From assembly GCA_947168525.1 (NCBI GenBank), contig CAMVMG010000004.1, forward strand, positions 62,001-126,000: 64,000 nucleotides of DNA. Direction: 5' to 3'. The position numbers and the translations under genes are program-made. Every line of letters starts with the position of its first letter. Position 1 is the first letter of the stretch. Under the pieces are notes generated by a model. That model did not search any database and was not told the DNA's origin. It saw only the letters and a list, made by a program, of their open reading frames with translations. The DNA is from an uncultured Bacteroidales bacterium. GTDB lineage: Bacteria > Bacteroidota > Bacteroidia > Bacteroidales > UBA932. Shown here piece by piece: positions 8,702-16,334 of this stretch.

Positions 8702-8709
8702 TATCTTTG
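8702..8709 (+). promoter_or_regulatory. -7 box of GH106 gene A
   Basis: TATCTTTG matches TAnnTTTG and ends 25 nt before the ATG at 8735. No convincing TTTG is seen at the right distance upstream. Confidence 0.45.
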
Positions 8710-8734
8710 TGCATTAACTCAATAACCAACCCAT

Positions 8735-11700
8735 ATGAAATGTAAATTCCTTCTCCTTCTGGCCGGCCTCGCGACAGGGGCATCGGCCCTTGCGCAGGAT
8801 TATTCCAAAGATTTCCAGGACCCGCCGCAGGATGCCCGCATCCGCGTCTGGTGGCACTGGATGGACAGCAACATCTCCAAGGAAGGCATCAAAAAAGACC
8901 TGGACTGGATGAAAGCCTCCGGCATCGGCGGCGTGCAGCAATTTGACGCTGGCGGCACTTCGCTGGGCGGCGGACAGACCATCGTCACGCGCCTTCCCTA
9001 CATGCAGGACGCCTGGAAAGACGCGTTCCGCTATGCCATCCGCTATGCCGACGAACTGGGCATGGAGGTAGCCATCGCATCGGCCCCGGGCTGGAGCTCC
9101 ACGGGCGGCCCCTGGGTAAAACCCGAGAATGCCATGAAAAAGCTCACCTGGCGCACACTGACGGTGACAGGCAATCCGAAGGCCAAAAAGCCGCAGGTGA
9201 TCACCTTGCCGGAGCCTTTCACCACCGTGGGCAAGTTCCAGAATGCGGGTGCTGCTGGCGGCCTCTCCACGGCCCCGGCCGATGTCGCTCCCTGGTATAA
9301 GGACGTGGCCGTTGTAGCTGTCCGCATCCCGGATGCGGAGAAGACCCTCGCCCAGCTGGGCGCCAGCGTCACCTCCAGCGGCGGTGATTTCACCGTGAGC
9401 CAGCTTACCGACGGTGACCTGGCCAACGGAACGGAACTCCTTTCCAATCCTTCCGGCACCCATGCCTGGATCCAGTACTCCTTCCCGGAGGAGGTTACCG
9501 TGAAGGCCCTCACCCTGGTGGGCGGCCCCGTACGCGGCCAGTGGGCTTCCGAGGCCCCTTCCTACAACAACATCCTGCAGAGCAGCAAGGACGGTGCCAA
9601 GTGGGAAGATGTCTGCCGCATTCCCTCCGGTTCCGTGGCCCAGCAGACCATCGTCATTCCGGTGACATCGGCCAAGTATTTCCGCCTCCAGGTGGCCAAT
9701 CCCGTAGCAGACAGGACCTACGCCGCCCTCGGCTACAACATGCCGGCTCCCAAGGGAACCGCCATCCACGAGTTTGTCCTGCACACCGTGACCAAGGTGA
9801 ACCACGCCGAGGAAAAGGCCGGCTTCGCCGCCCCGCACGACCTCCTGGACAACCCCACCCCGGAAACCGATGCCCCCGTGCTGGAGACCATTGACCTCAC
9901 CGCCCAGTGTGTGGACGGTGTCCTCACCTGGAACGTCCCCGCCGGCAACTGGCGCATCTACCGCTTCGGCGCGTCCCTCACTGGCAAGCAGAACCATCCG
10001 GCTCCCCCGGAAGCCACCGGCCTGGAAGTGGACAAGCTGGACGAGGCCGCCTGGATGGACTATTTCCGCAAATACATGGATATGTATAAGGAGGCCGCCG
10101 GTGGCATGGTGGGCCAGCACGGCATCCAGTACATCCTCACCGACAGCTATGAGGCCGAGCAGATGACCTGGACCCCCGAAATCGCCGCCAAGTTCACCGA
10201 GCGCCGCGGGTACAACCCCGTGCCCTGGTATCCGGCCCTCACCGGAGAGATCATCCAGAGCGCAGAGAAGACGGAGAAGTTCCTCTTCGACTGGCGTGAG
10301 ACCATCGGTGAGCTGTTCGCCGCCAACTACGACCGCATCAATGCCATCGCCAAGGAATACGGCATGAAGGGCCGCTACACGGAGTCCCATGAGAACGGCC
10401 GTGTATATGTGGGAGATGGCATGGACCTCAAGATGACGGCCGCTGTGCCCATGAGCGCCTTCTGGATGCCCGGTACCGGCGGCGGATCGGCCCTGACCAT
10501 GGCCCAGGCCGACATCCGTGAATCGGCCTCTACCGCCCATGTATACGGCCAGAACATCGCCGCGGCCGAGTCCTTCACGGCAGCCGGCCTCAGCAACAAT
10601 GCCTGGAGCTATTATCCCGGCAACCTCAAGTATATGGCCGACCTGGCCATGTACAGCGGCATCACCCGCTTCGTGATCCACGAGAGCGCCCATCAGCCCT
10701 CCGACGCCCACAAGCCGGGCCTGGGCCTGATGATCTTCGGCCAGTGGTTCAACCGCCACGACACCTGGGCCCCCTATGCCCGCTACTGGGCCGACTACCT
10801 GGCCCGCAGCTGCTACATGCTCCAGCGCGGCCATTATGTAGCCGACGTGCTCTGGTACTACGGCGAAGACACCAACATCGCCGGCATCTACGGCCACGAG
10901 CTCCCGGAAGTACCCGAGCAGTATTCCTATGACTTTATCAACCCCTACGGCCTCCTGAACGTGGTTTCCGTGAAGGACGGCAAGCTGGTCACCCCGTCCG
11001 GCATGCAGTATAAGGTGCTGGTGCTGGGTGAGCACTGCCAGGTGATGAGCATCGAAGTGCTGCGCAAGCTGGACCAGCTGGCCAGGGAAGGCGCCGTCAT
11101 CGTGGGCAAAAAGCCCGTGAAACCCGCCGGTATGACCGACTGCCAGGCCGAATTCGACCGCCTGGTGGCCGACATCTGGAACGCAGGCCGCCCCAACGTG
11201 CACACCACCCAGCTCAGCCTCCTGCTCGCCGCCACCGTAGAGCCGGACTTCCAGTACACCTGGCCTTCCCAGATCCGCTTTGTGCACCGCACCGACGGCA
11301 ACAAGGAAATCTACTGGGTGCGCAACTTCTCCGACCAGCCCGCCAGCCCGCAGATTGTCTGCCGCGACGGAAAGGGCGTCTGCACCGTGCTCAACCCGGA
11401 GACCGGCAAGGAACTCCCGGGCGTGTATAAAGACGGCGTCCTGCAGTTGGAGGCCAACCAGGCCCTGTTCCTGGTCTTCGACAAGAACGGCACCGCCAAG
11501 CCCGGATACATCGCCCCCAAGACCACCGGAACCCTGGCCCTGGACGGTGCCTGGAATGTCACCTTCGAAGGCCTGGGCGCCCCGCAGGGCAGCCGCACCT
11601 TCAACCAGCTGGTTTCCTACACCGAATCTGAGGAAGAAGCCGTGAAGTACTTCTCCGGCATTGCCACCTACACCAACACCTTCACCCTGGGCAAGAAAGA

Positions 11701-12007
11701 GAAGGCCGACGGCCTCCGCATCAACCTGGGCAGCGTGGGCCAGATGGCCGACGTGTTCATCAATGGCGAGCACGTGGAATTCCTTTGGAAGGCTCCTTAC
11801 AAGGTAGACTGGACGGGGACCTTGAAGCCCGGCAAGAACACCATCGAGGTAAAGGTGGTGAACACCTGGCCCAACCGCCTCATCGGCGACGCCCAGCCGG
11901 GCGCCAAGAAGCTCACCTACACCACCATGCCCTTCTACAGGGCCGATTCTCCCCTCACTCCTTCCGGCCTCATGGGCCCGGTAGTGCTGGAGAAACTGGT
12001 GAAGTAG
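8735..12007 (+). CDS. GH106 family alpha-L-rhamnosidase (copy A)
   Basis: Predicted secreted alpha-L-rhamnosidase of 1090 residues; signal peptide MKCKFLLLLAGLATGASALA, no lipobox, so probably periplasmic. The GH106 N-terminal signature is FQDPPQDARIRVWWHWM. Other conserved blocks are TDSYEAEQMTWTPE (about 469-482), YTESHENGRVYVGDGMD (about 548-564, acidic residues probably catalytic or calcium-binding) and HESAHQPSDAHKPG. A discoidin-like insert lies at about 240-350, and the C-terminal GH2-like jelly roll ends in [20 protein letters not shown]106 enzymes invert and need calcium; the B. thetaiotaomicron member BT_0986 acts on rhamnogalacturonan-II. It is monocistronic, with a promoter upstream and a bidirectional terminator behind. 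Of five GH106 copies here it is the only one on the plus strand. Confidence 0.88.
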   Translation: MKCKFLLLLAGLATGASALAQDYSKDFQDPPQDARIRVWWHWMDSNISKEGIKKDLDWMKASGIGGVQQFDAGGTSLGGGQTIVTRLPYMQDAWKDAFRYAIRYADELGMEVAIASAPGWSSTGGPWVKPENAMKKLTWRTLTVTGNPKAKKPQVITLPEPFTTVGKFQNAGAAGGLSTAPADVAPWYKDVAVVAVRIPDAEKTLAQLGASVTSSGGDFTVSQLTDGDLANGTELLSNPSGTHAWIQYSFPEEVTVKALTLVGGPVRGQWASEAPSYNNILQSSKDGAKWEDVCRIPSGSVAQQTIVIPVTSAKYFRLQVANPVADRTYAALGYNMPAPKGTAIHEFVLHTVTKVNHAEEKAGFAAPHDLLDNPTPETDAPVLETIDLTAQCVDGVLTWNVPAGNWRIYRFGASLTGKQNHPAPPEATGLEVDKLDEAAWMDYFRKYMDMYKEAAGGMVGQHGIQYILTDSYEAEQMTWTPEIAAKFTERRGYNPVPWYPALTGEIIQSAEKTEKFLFDWRETIGELFAANYDRINAIAKEYGMKGRYTESHENGRVYVGDGMDLKMTAAVPMSAFWMPGTGGGSALTMAQADIRESASTAHVYGQNIAAAESFTAAGLSNNAWSYYPGNLKYMADLAMYSGITRFVIHESAHQPSDAHKPGLGLMIFGQWFNRHDTWAPYARYWADYLARSCYMLQRGHYVADVLWYYGEDTNIAGIYGHELPEVPEQYSYDFINPYGLLNVVSVKDGKLVTPSGMQYKVLVLGEHCQVMSIEVLRKLDQLAREGAVIVGKKPVKPAGMTDCQAEFDRLVADIWNAGRPNVHTTQLSLLLAATVEPDFQYTWPSQIRFVHRTDGNKEIYWVRNFSDQPASPQIVCRDGKGVCTVLNPETGKELPGVYKDGVLQLEANQALFLVFDKNGTAKPGYIAPKTTGTLALDGAWNVTFEGLGAPQGSRTFNQLVSYTESEEEAVKYFSGIATYTNTFTLGKKEKADGLRINLGSVGQMADVFINGEHVEFLWKAPYKVDWTGTLKPGKNTIEVKVVNTWPNRLIGDAQPGAKKLTYTTMPFYRADSPLTPSGLMGPVVLEKLVK

Positions 12008-12024
12008 CTTTACCCGAAAACCGC

Positions 12025-12071
12025 ACAATAAAACAAACGACCGGTACTTGCTGTGCCGGTCGTTTTATTGT
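12025..12071. terminator. Bidirectional terminator between GH106 A and the metallo-hydrolase
   Basis: A perfect 10-bp stem (AAACGACCGG at 12035-12044, CCGGTCGTTT at 12056-12065) with an 11-nt loop is flanked by A-rich and T-rich tracts. It can therefore end transcription from both converging genes. Confidence 0.8.
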
Positions 12072-12074
12072 TTA

Positions 12075-13004
12075 TTATTTGAGCCCGTCCGGATCGCGGT
12101 AGCTCACATTCACACCATAGTCGCGGATGCGGCCGTTCAAGCCCATCATCCCCTGTCCGGAGGTTTCGCCTTTGCGGGTGCCTTCGATCATTTCGGCCGA
12201 CATCTTCTTGAGGTCGGAGATGCGCTGGAGAGTCTCCGGATTGGAGCCCATGTAATGGCCCGGATACATCTTTTCAATCCCGTGGCGCTTCATATAGGCC
12301 TCGATGCGGGTGGTGGTGGCCAGGAGCGTAGAGAAGTTGGTGGTCAGGAGCAGGTTGCCGCTGCCGAAGGCATCACCGCTGTATCCCCATTTGCGGTCCC
12401 CTTCCATCTCGAAGAAGGTGACGCTGCCGGGGGTATGGCCCGGGGTGAAGATAACCTCGATCCGGCGGCCGCCGAGGTCGAATACCTGGCCGTCTTCGAA
12501 GTAGTTCACCTTCCCCTTGTAATCCTTCATGAACATGGGGACATTCACCTCATCGGCCGCGTCGATCCAGATTTCAGGGAAATAGTGGATGGCGCTTCCG
12601 GTGTGGTCCGGATGCACGTGGGTGGCCACCAGGGTCACCGGCTTCCTGGTAATTCCGGCAATGATCTTGTCCAGATCGTCAATTTTGGTACCGGCATCGA
12701 TCAGCAGGGCCCGGTCGTTGCCCTCGACCAGATAGATGGTCTCGTTGGCCATCAGGTGACCGTTGCCTTCCCAGGTGTGTTCGTCTATCTGGCGGATAAT
12801 CACGTCCGGACCGCTATAGACCTCTTTTTCCTGATAATTCAGTCGGGGCATGCCCTGCGGTCCCTGCGGATGCAGCGGGTCCGGGAGCATGGGCTCTTCC
12901 AGGAGGCGGGCCAGTTCGTCGGCCTTTACATAAGGAGAGAAAGCAAGGGCGGCCACTCCGAGGCCCATCCACTTGAGCGCATTGCGTCTTGATATCTTTT
13001 CCAT
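12075..13004 (-). CDS. Tat-exported metallo-beta-lactamase-fold hydrolase
   Basis: A 309-residue protein with a twin-arginine signal (MEKISRRNALKWMGLGVAAL), so it is exported folded and probably with metal bound. The metallo-beta-lactamase fold is shown by THVHPDHTGS (His129, His131, Asp133, His134), the later FTPGHTPGSVTFF, the WGYSGDAFGS aspartate, and a final MYPGHYMGS histidine. These make a complete two-metal site. Relatives hydrolyse many substrates (lactones, thioesters, beta-lactams), and the sequence gives no hint of which. It has its own -7 box (13025-13032). Upstream lies a long intergenic region with an array of repeated motifs. No operon partner is evident. Confidence 0.82.
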   Translation of the reverse strand: MEKISRRNALKWMGLGVAALAFSPYVKADELARLLEEPMLPDPLHPQGPQGMPRLNYQEKEVYSGPDVIIRQIDEHTWEGNGHLMANETIYLVEGNDRALLIDAGTKIDDLDKIIAGITRKPVTLVATHVHPDHTGSAIHYFPEIWIDAADEVNVPMFMKDYKGKVNYFEDGQVFDLGGRRIEVIFTPGHTPGSVTFFEMEGDRKWGYSGDAFGSGNLLLTTNFSTLLATTTRIEAYMKRHGIEKMYPGHYMGSNPETLQRISDLKKMSAEMIEGTRKGETSGQGMMGLNGRIRDYGVNVSYRDPDGLK

Positions 13005-13024
13005 GATGATTTATTTAATTACTA

Positions 13025-13032
13025 CAAAAATA
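13025..13032 (-). promoter_or_regulatory. -7 box of the metallo-hydrolase gene
   Basis: Minus-strand TATTTTTG, a perfect TAnnTTTG, ends 20 nt before the ATG at 13004. The -33 region (CTTT about 19 bp upstream) is a poor match. Confidence 0.5.
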
Positions 13033-13093
13033 AGCATTTTCCCCTGGAAGAAAAGCCTCATTCCTTCAAATGATTTGGCATTATCTTCATTTT

Positions 13094-13232
13094 GGGCCAG
13101 GTGTGATTTAAAGTCGTATACCTGGCCCTGTGCAGGCCGTATAATGGTGTTTCATAGGCCAGGTGTGCATCCCGAAATCACACCCGGCCCAAATCTGTGT
13201 ACACCTGGCCCAAGTTTATGCACATCTGGCCC
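13094..13232. repeat. Phased array of a 12-bp motif (CACACCTGGCCC and its reverse)
   Basis: Six copies: reverse at 13094-13105 and 13156-13167, forward at 13117-13128, 13179-13190, 13200-13211 and 13221-13232. The first two pairs are inverted repeats with the same 12-11-12 layout (13094-13128 and 13156-13190), although their 11-bp centres differ. The last three copies are direct repeats spaced exactly 21 bp. A degenerate CCCCTGGCC follows at 13242-13250. It may be an operator array or a REP/REPIN-like element. Confidence 0.6.
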
Positions 13233-13455
13233 GACAGGCCGCCCCTGGCCGCATCGGCCCGTATACAAAGAAAAATGGTACCGCCGGCATTCACTGGCAG
13301 CACCATCATTCATTACCAATACCATTAACTCATTTTAACCGGGACAAAGGTAGGGACTATCCCAGATTCGGCCTTTTCACTATCTTCAAGATATTTTGCC
13401 AAATCTTCAAATCTGCCCGGTTTTGCCTGTTCGGTATGGGAAAACAGCCGGCACA

Positions 13456-13848
13456 CTACTTTTTCCCCACTTCCAGGCCAGCCTGGATATTCTGGATCAA
13501 TGCCTTGGAGGAGAAGGTGGCACCGGTAACGGCATCCAGCTGGACAGCACCGGCCTCTTTCAGGGTTTTCCCGTTGAGCTTGTCAAAGAAGCCGGACTCC
13601 CGGATGAGCCGCATGTAGCCGGGGCCTTCCTGGTTGGGAAGGGGCTGGATGGCGGTAATCACCCCCTTGACCACCGTAATCTCTACGGGCGTGGGGCCGT
13701 TGAAGCCGATAATGTCCTTGGTCAGCTCCGTGGTATTGATCCGGAGGGTGTCGGTGTTGCCCGACGCACGGCCACCGCAGGAGGTGCTCACGACGGATGC
13801 CCCTCCGAAAACGGCCGCAATGGCCGCAAATAGCAGAAGTTTTTTCAT
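13456..13848 (-). CDS. FMN-binding domain lipoprotein
   Basis: A 130-residue exported protein with signal MKKLLLFAAIAAVFGGASVV and Cys24 as a possible, imperfect, lipid attachment site. The FMN-binding domain (about 45-125) ends in DAVTGATFSSKALIQNI. TGAT with Thr111 is the site where ApbE-type flavin transferase attaches FMN covalently in this family (as in RnfG and NqrC). It would be an extracytoplasmic electron carrier. No ApbE, Rnf or Nqr gene is in the window, so its partners are unknown. It follows the GH3 gene by 69 nt but has its own promoter (13866-13897). Confidence 0.82.
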   Translation of the reverse strand: MKKLLLFAAIAAVFGGASVVSTSCGGRASGNTDTLRINTTELTKDIIGFNGPTPVEITVVKGVITAIQPLPNQEGPGYMRLIRESGFFDKLNGKTLKEAGAVQLDAVTGATFSSKALIQNIQAGLEVGKK

Positions 13849-13865
13849 AAAAACAATATTTTACG

Positions 13866-13897
13866 CAAAGTTAGGTTTTCGGGAAGATTCCGGCAAT
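13866..13897 (-). promoter_or_regulatory. Promoter of the FMN-binding lipoprotein gene
   Basis: Minus-strand ATTG (plus 13894-13897), 20 bp, then TAACTTTG (plus 13866-13873): correct spacing, perfect -7 box, one mismatch in the -33 box. The box ends 17 nt before the ATG. A small hairpin (CCCTA/TAGGG, 13898-13911) lies between it and the GH3 stop codon. Confidence 0.65.
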
Positions 13898-13917
13898 CCC
13901 TACAAATAGGGAATGCA

Positions 13918-16221
13918 TCAGCGATATTTCTGCACGCGGGCGTCATTGATGACACCGGACCAGTTGAGACCGAAGGCGAAGTCCCAGGCGTTGCCGTCGG
14001 CATCAACCAGCGGGCGCATGTCGCGCTGGACATCTTCCAGCTGCTCTTCTACGGTACGCATGTCGGCCGGAAGTTGCATCGGCAGCAGGCCGGAAGGCTC
14101 TACAGAGCCTTTAACCACATCCAGAACCGCCTGATTCTGGACGCCGAAGGTAACAAGCACGGCATCGGCATAAGGCTCCAGCTCGGACAAGACGGCGGGG
14201 CGCGTGAGATTGACTACCACAATAACGGGCTTGCTGCCCATGGCAGCCTTGGTCCGGATGACAAGGTCCAGGTCATCCTCGTTGGACGTAGTAACTCTCT
14301 TGCCTTTATAAGTACGGTTGGTGAAACTTTCCTTGGGGTCGCCACCGGCCACCGATACGGCACGGGCATATTCGGCCTTATACGGACGATACTGCAGGCT
14401 GATGGGAATGTAGCCATTGCCACCCTTGGTACGGTCTTCCACGCTGTATCCGCCGTTGGAAGAAGGTCCCTGGATCATGACCAGGGCAAAGTCGGCCTGA
14501 GCCGGGTCTTCCGTCCATTCGTAATAACGGCCTGCCAGTTCCTTGTCCAGGGGATAATCCCAGCGGGCCTGCCGGGTGGCACCGAAGCCGAACATGCCGC
14601 CGCCGGCGGGATAGAAGCGTTTGGGAACGTAAACTTTGGCCGATTTGGCCGGAAGGACACCCCCATGGTTCTTGACCAGGACGATGGACTTCTGCTGGGC
14701 CTCGTAGCCGGCCTGCATGAATTCGGGTTTTCCGACGACGGATGCCGTAGCGGCAGGATCCAGATAAGGATTCTCGAACAGTCCGGTGCGGAAGGAATTC
14801 ATGAGAAGGCGACGGGCCGAATCCTGGAAACGCTCTCTGGCCGACTGCTCACCAAAGTCGCGTGTCCACATCTTGTAAGCCGCCAGGACAGGACCTTTCT
14901 CGTTGTTGCCGCCGAACTGGTCTACGCCGGCTTTAATTACCTCGTAGTGGCGTTCGTCCTCGGTCAGGCCTTCCACACCCCAGCATTTTCCGTCGAAATT
15001 CTCGATGGCACCGTTGTCCTTGGTAATATTCCAGTCGGTGCAGACCACACCGTCAAATCCGTATTTGTTGCGGAGCAGGTCGGTAATGATGTACTTGTTG
15101 TAGCTGTTTCCCACATTCTCGCCATCCGGGGAAATGTTGTAAGAGATGGTGTAGTAGGGCATCACGGCCGAGGCTTTCTCCGTTCCGCCGCTGAGTTTGA
15201 AGGCGCCGTCCACAAAAGCGCGGAGGTGGGTTTCGAAGTTATTGCCGGGATAAATGGCGTATTTTCCATAGTTATAGTGGGCGTCACGGCCGCCTTCTTC
15301 GGGACCGCCGGAGGGCCAGTGCTTGATCATGGCGTTTACGCTCTTGTCCCCCCATCCGTCTTTGGAACCGGGCGTAGTCTGGAATCCGTCCACATAAGCG
15401 CGGGCCATATCCGTATCCAGGGCGGGATCTTCGCCGAAAGTGCCGCTGAAACGGGTCCAGCGCGGCTCGGTGGCCAGGTCTATCTGCGGGCTCAGGGCCG
15501 TTGCAATGCCCAGGGCACGGTATTCTTCCGAGGCAATCTCACCGAACTGTTCCACGATAGAAGGATCGAAGGTAGCGGCGAGACCCAGGGTGCTGGGCCA
15601 AAGGGAGATCTGGCCGCCGGCGCCCATGTTGAATTCGGCCGTGGCTGCTGTCTCATGGCGCGGGTCGGAGGAATTGTTGGCGGGAATGCCATGGCCGAGC
15701 CCCTCCACGAAGGACTGCACATTGTTGTTCCAGCGGGCCGCCACTTCCGGGCTTTCCACGCTGGTCACCAGCACGGCCCGGAGGTTGTCTTCCTCCAGGA
15801 ATTTCTTCTGCTGGTCCGTGAGGTCGAAGGGCTTGGCACCGCTTTCTGCGTAGTTCTTTCCTCCGTAGGTGGCACCGCCGAATCCGTAGGCCTGGCCGGG
15901 AACGGCCTGGTGGCCGCTGTAGAGCATCAGGCCGGCGATTTCTTCGATGGAAAGCTGGGAGGCCAGGTCTTTGGCGCGCTCCTGGGCCGGCTTGCGCCAG
16001 TCTTCATAGACATCCAGTTTTCCGTTGCGGTTCAGGTCCTTAAAGGCGTAACCGTCCTGGGTGAGGATCTGGATGCCGGAAGCCGGGCTGTATCCAAGGG
16101 TTTTACCCCCTTTCTGGGTAATGAGGTTGTAGCCGTCGCGGGCTTCTTCCTGCCACTTGGGACCGCAGGAAACCAGTGCGGTCAGGGCGAGGATGGCTAA
16201 TAAGCCGATGGTCTTTTTCAT
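13918..16221 (-). CDS. GH3 family glycosidase (beta-glucosidase/xylosidase-like), lipoprotein
   Basis: GH3 retaining glycosidase of 767 residues, starting MKKTIGLLAILALTALVSCG (lipobox LVSC). A longer in-frame ATG at 16332 would hide the signal peptide. A loop DLNRNGKLDVYED near residue 60 resembles an EF-hand calcium site; it also occurs in the second GH3 of this window. The barrel domain carries the nucleophile Asp396 in VVCTDWNITK, and the KHWPSGGPEEGG block is typical of the family. The C-terminal alpha/beta sandwich follows (about 560-767). Family members release terminal beta-glucose, xylose or arabinose, and this cannot be narrowed here. A divergent promoter region is shared with the GH35-like gene. 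Confidence 0.88.
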   Translation of the reverse strand: MKKTIGLLAILALTALVSCGPKWQEEARDGYNLITQKGGKTLGYSPASGIQILTQDGYAFKDLNRNGKLDVYEDWRKPAQERAKDLASQLSIEEIAGLMLYSGHQAVPGQAYGFGGATYGGKNYAESGAKPFDLTDQQKKFLEEDNLRAVLVTSVESPEVAARWNNNVQSFVEGLGHGIPANNSSDPRHETAATAEFNMGAGGQISLWPSTLGLAATFDPSIVEQFGEIASEEYRALGIATALSPQIDLATEPRWTRFSGTFGEDPALDTDMARAYVDGFQTTPGSKDGWGDKSVNAMIKHWPSGGPEEGGRDAHYNYGKYAIYPGNNFETHLRAFVDGAFKLSGGTEKASAVMPYYTISYNISPDGENVGNSYNKYIITDLLRNKYGFDGVVCTDWNITKDNGAIENFDGKCWGVEGLTEDERHYEVIKAGVDQFGGNNEKGPVLAAYKMWTRDFGEQSARERFQDSARRLLMNSFRTGLFENPYLDPAATASVVGKPEFMQAGYEAQQKSIVLVKNHGGVLPAKSAKVYVPKRFYPAGGGMFGFGATRQARWDYPLDKELAGRYYEWTEDPAQADFALVMIQGPSSNGGYSVEDRTKGGNGYIPISLQYRPYKAEYARAVSVAGGDPKESFTNRTYKGKRVTTSNEDDLDLVIRTKAAMGSKPVIVVVNLTRPAVLSELEPYADAVLVTFGVQNQAVLDVVKGSVEPSGLLPMQLPADMRTVEEQLEDVQRDMRPLVDADGNAWDFAFGLNWSGVINDARVQKYR

Positions 16222-16260
16222 ATCACGATTGGATTTGGTATATGCAGCAATGAATTCTAA

Positions 16261-16315
16261 CAAAGTTAATATATTTTTGTCATTCTGAAAAAATACAAAA
16301 TTATCCTTATCTTTG
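16261..16315. promoter_or_regulatory. Divergent promoter pair for GH3 (minus) and GH35-like (plus) genes
   Basis: Minus: TAACTTTG (plus 16261-16268), 39 nt before the GH3 ATG. Plus: TATCTTTG (16308-16315) with TCTG 20 bp upstream (16284-16287), 19 nt before the ATG at 16335. Both -7 boxes match TAnnTTTG. The two promoters overlap face to face within 55 bp, so they could share a regulator or compete for polymerase. Confidence 0.6.
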
Positions 16316-16334
16316 TTTAATGGGACAGACAAAT

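Larger units (their letters stand above)
13005..13455. other. 451-bp intergenic region without a credible gene
   Basis: Contents: a -7 box for the metallo-hydrolase gene (13025-13032), the repeat array at 13094-13232, GGCC-rich sequence to 13260, and a second minus-strand TACCTTTG (-7-like, plus 13345-13352) with no clear -33 box. Transcription from the latter would run through the repeats, giving either a long leader for the hydrolase or a separate small RNA. Short frames here have no start context or protein-like composition. Confidence 0.5.

Noticed and set aside
13094..13250. CRISPR-like array
   Set aside because: The repeats are 12 bp, partly inverted and degenerate, the gaps are 9-27 bp, and no cas gene is in the window.
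12973..13338. Small open frames in the 13005-13455 intergenic region
   Set aside because: They start inside the metallo-hydrolase gene or run across the repeat array, have low-complexity Pro/Cys/Gly composition, and lack a promoter or recognisable domain.
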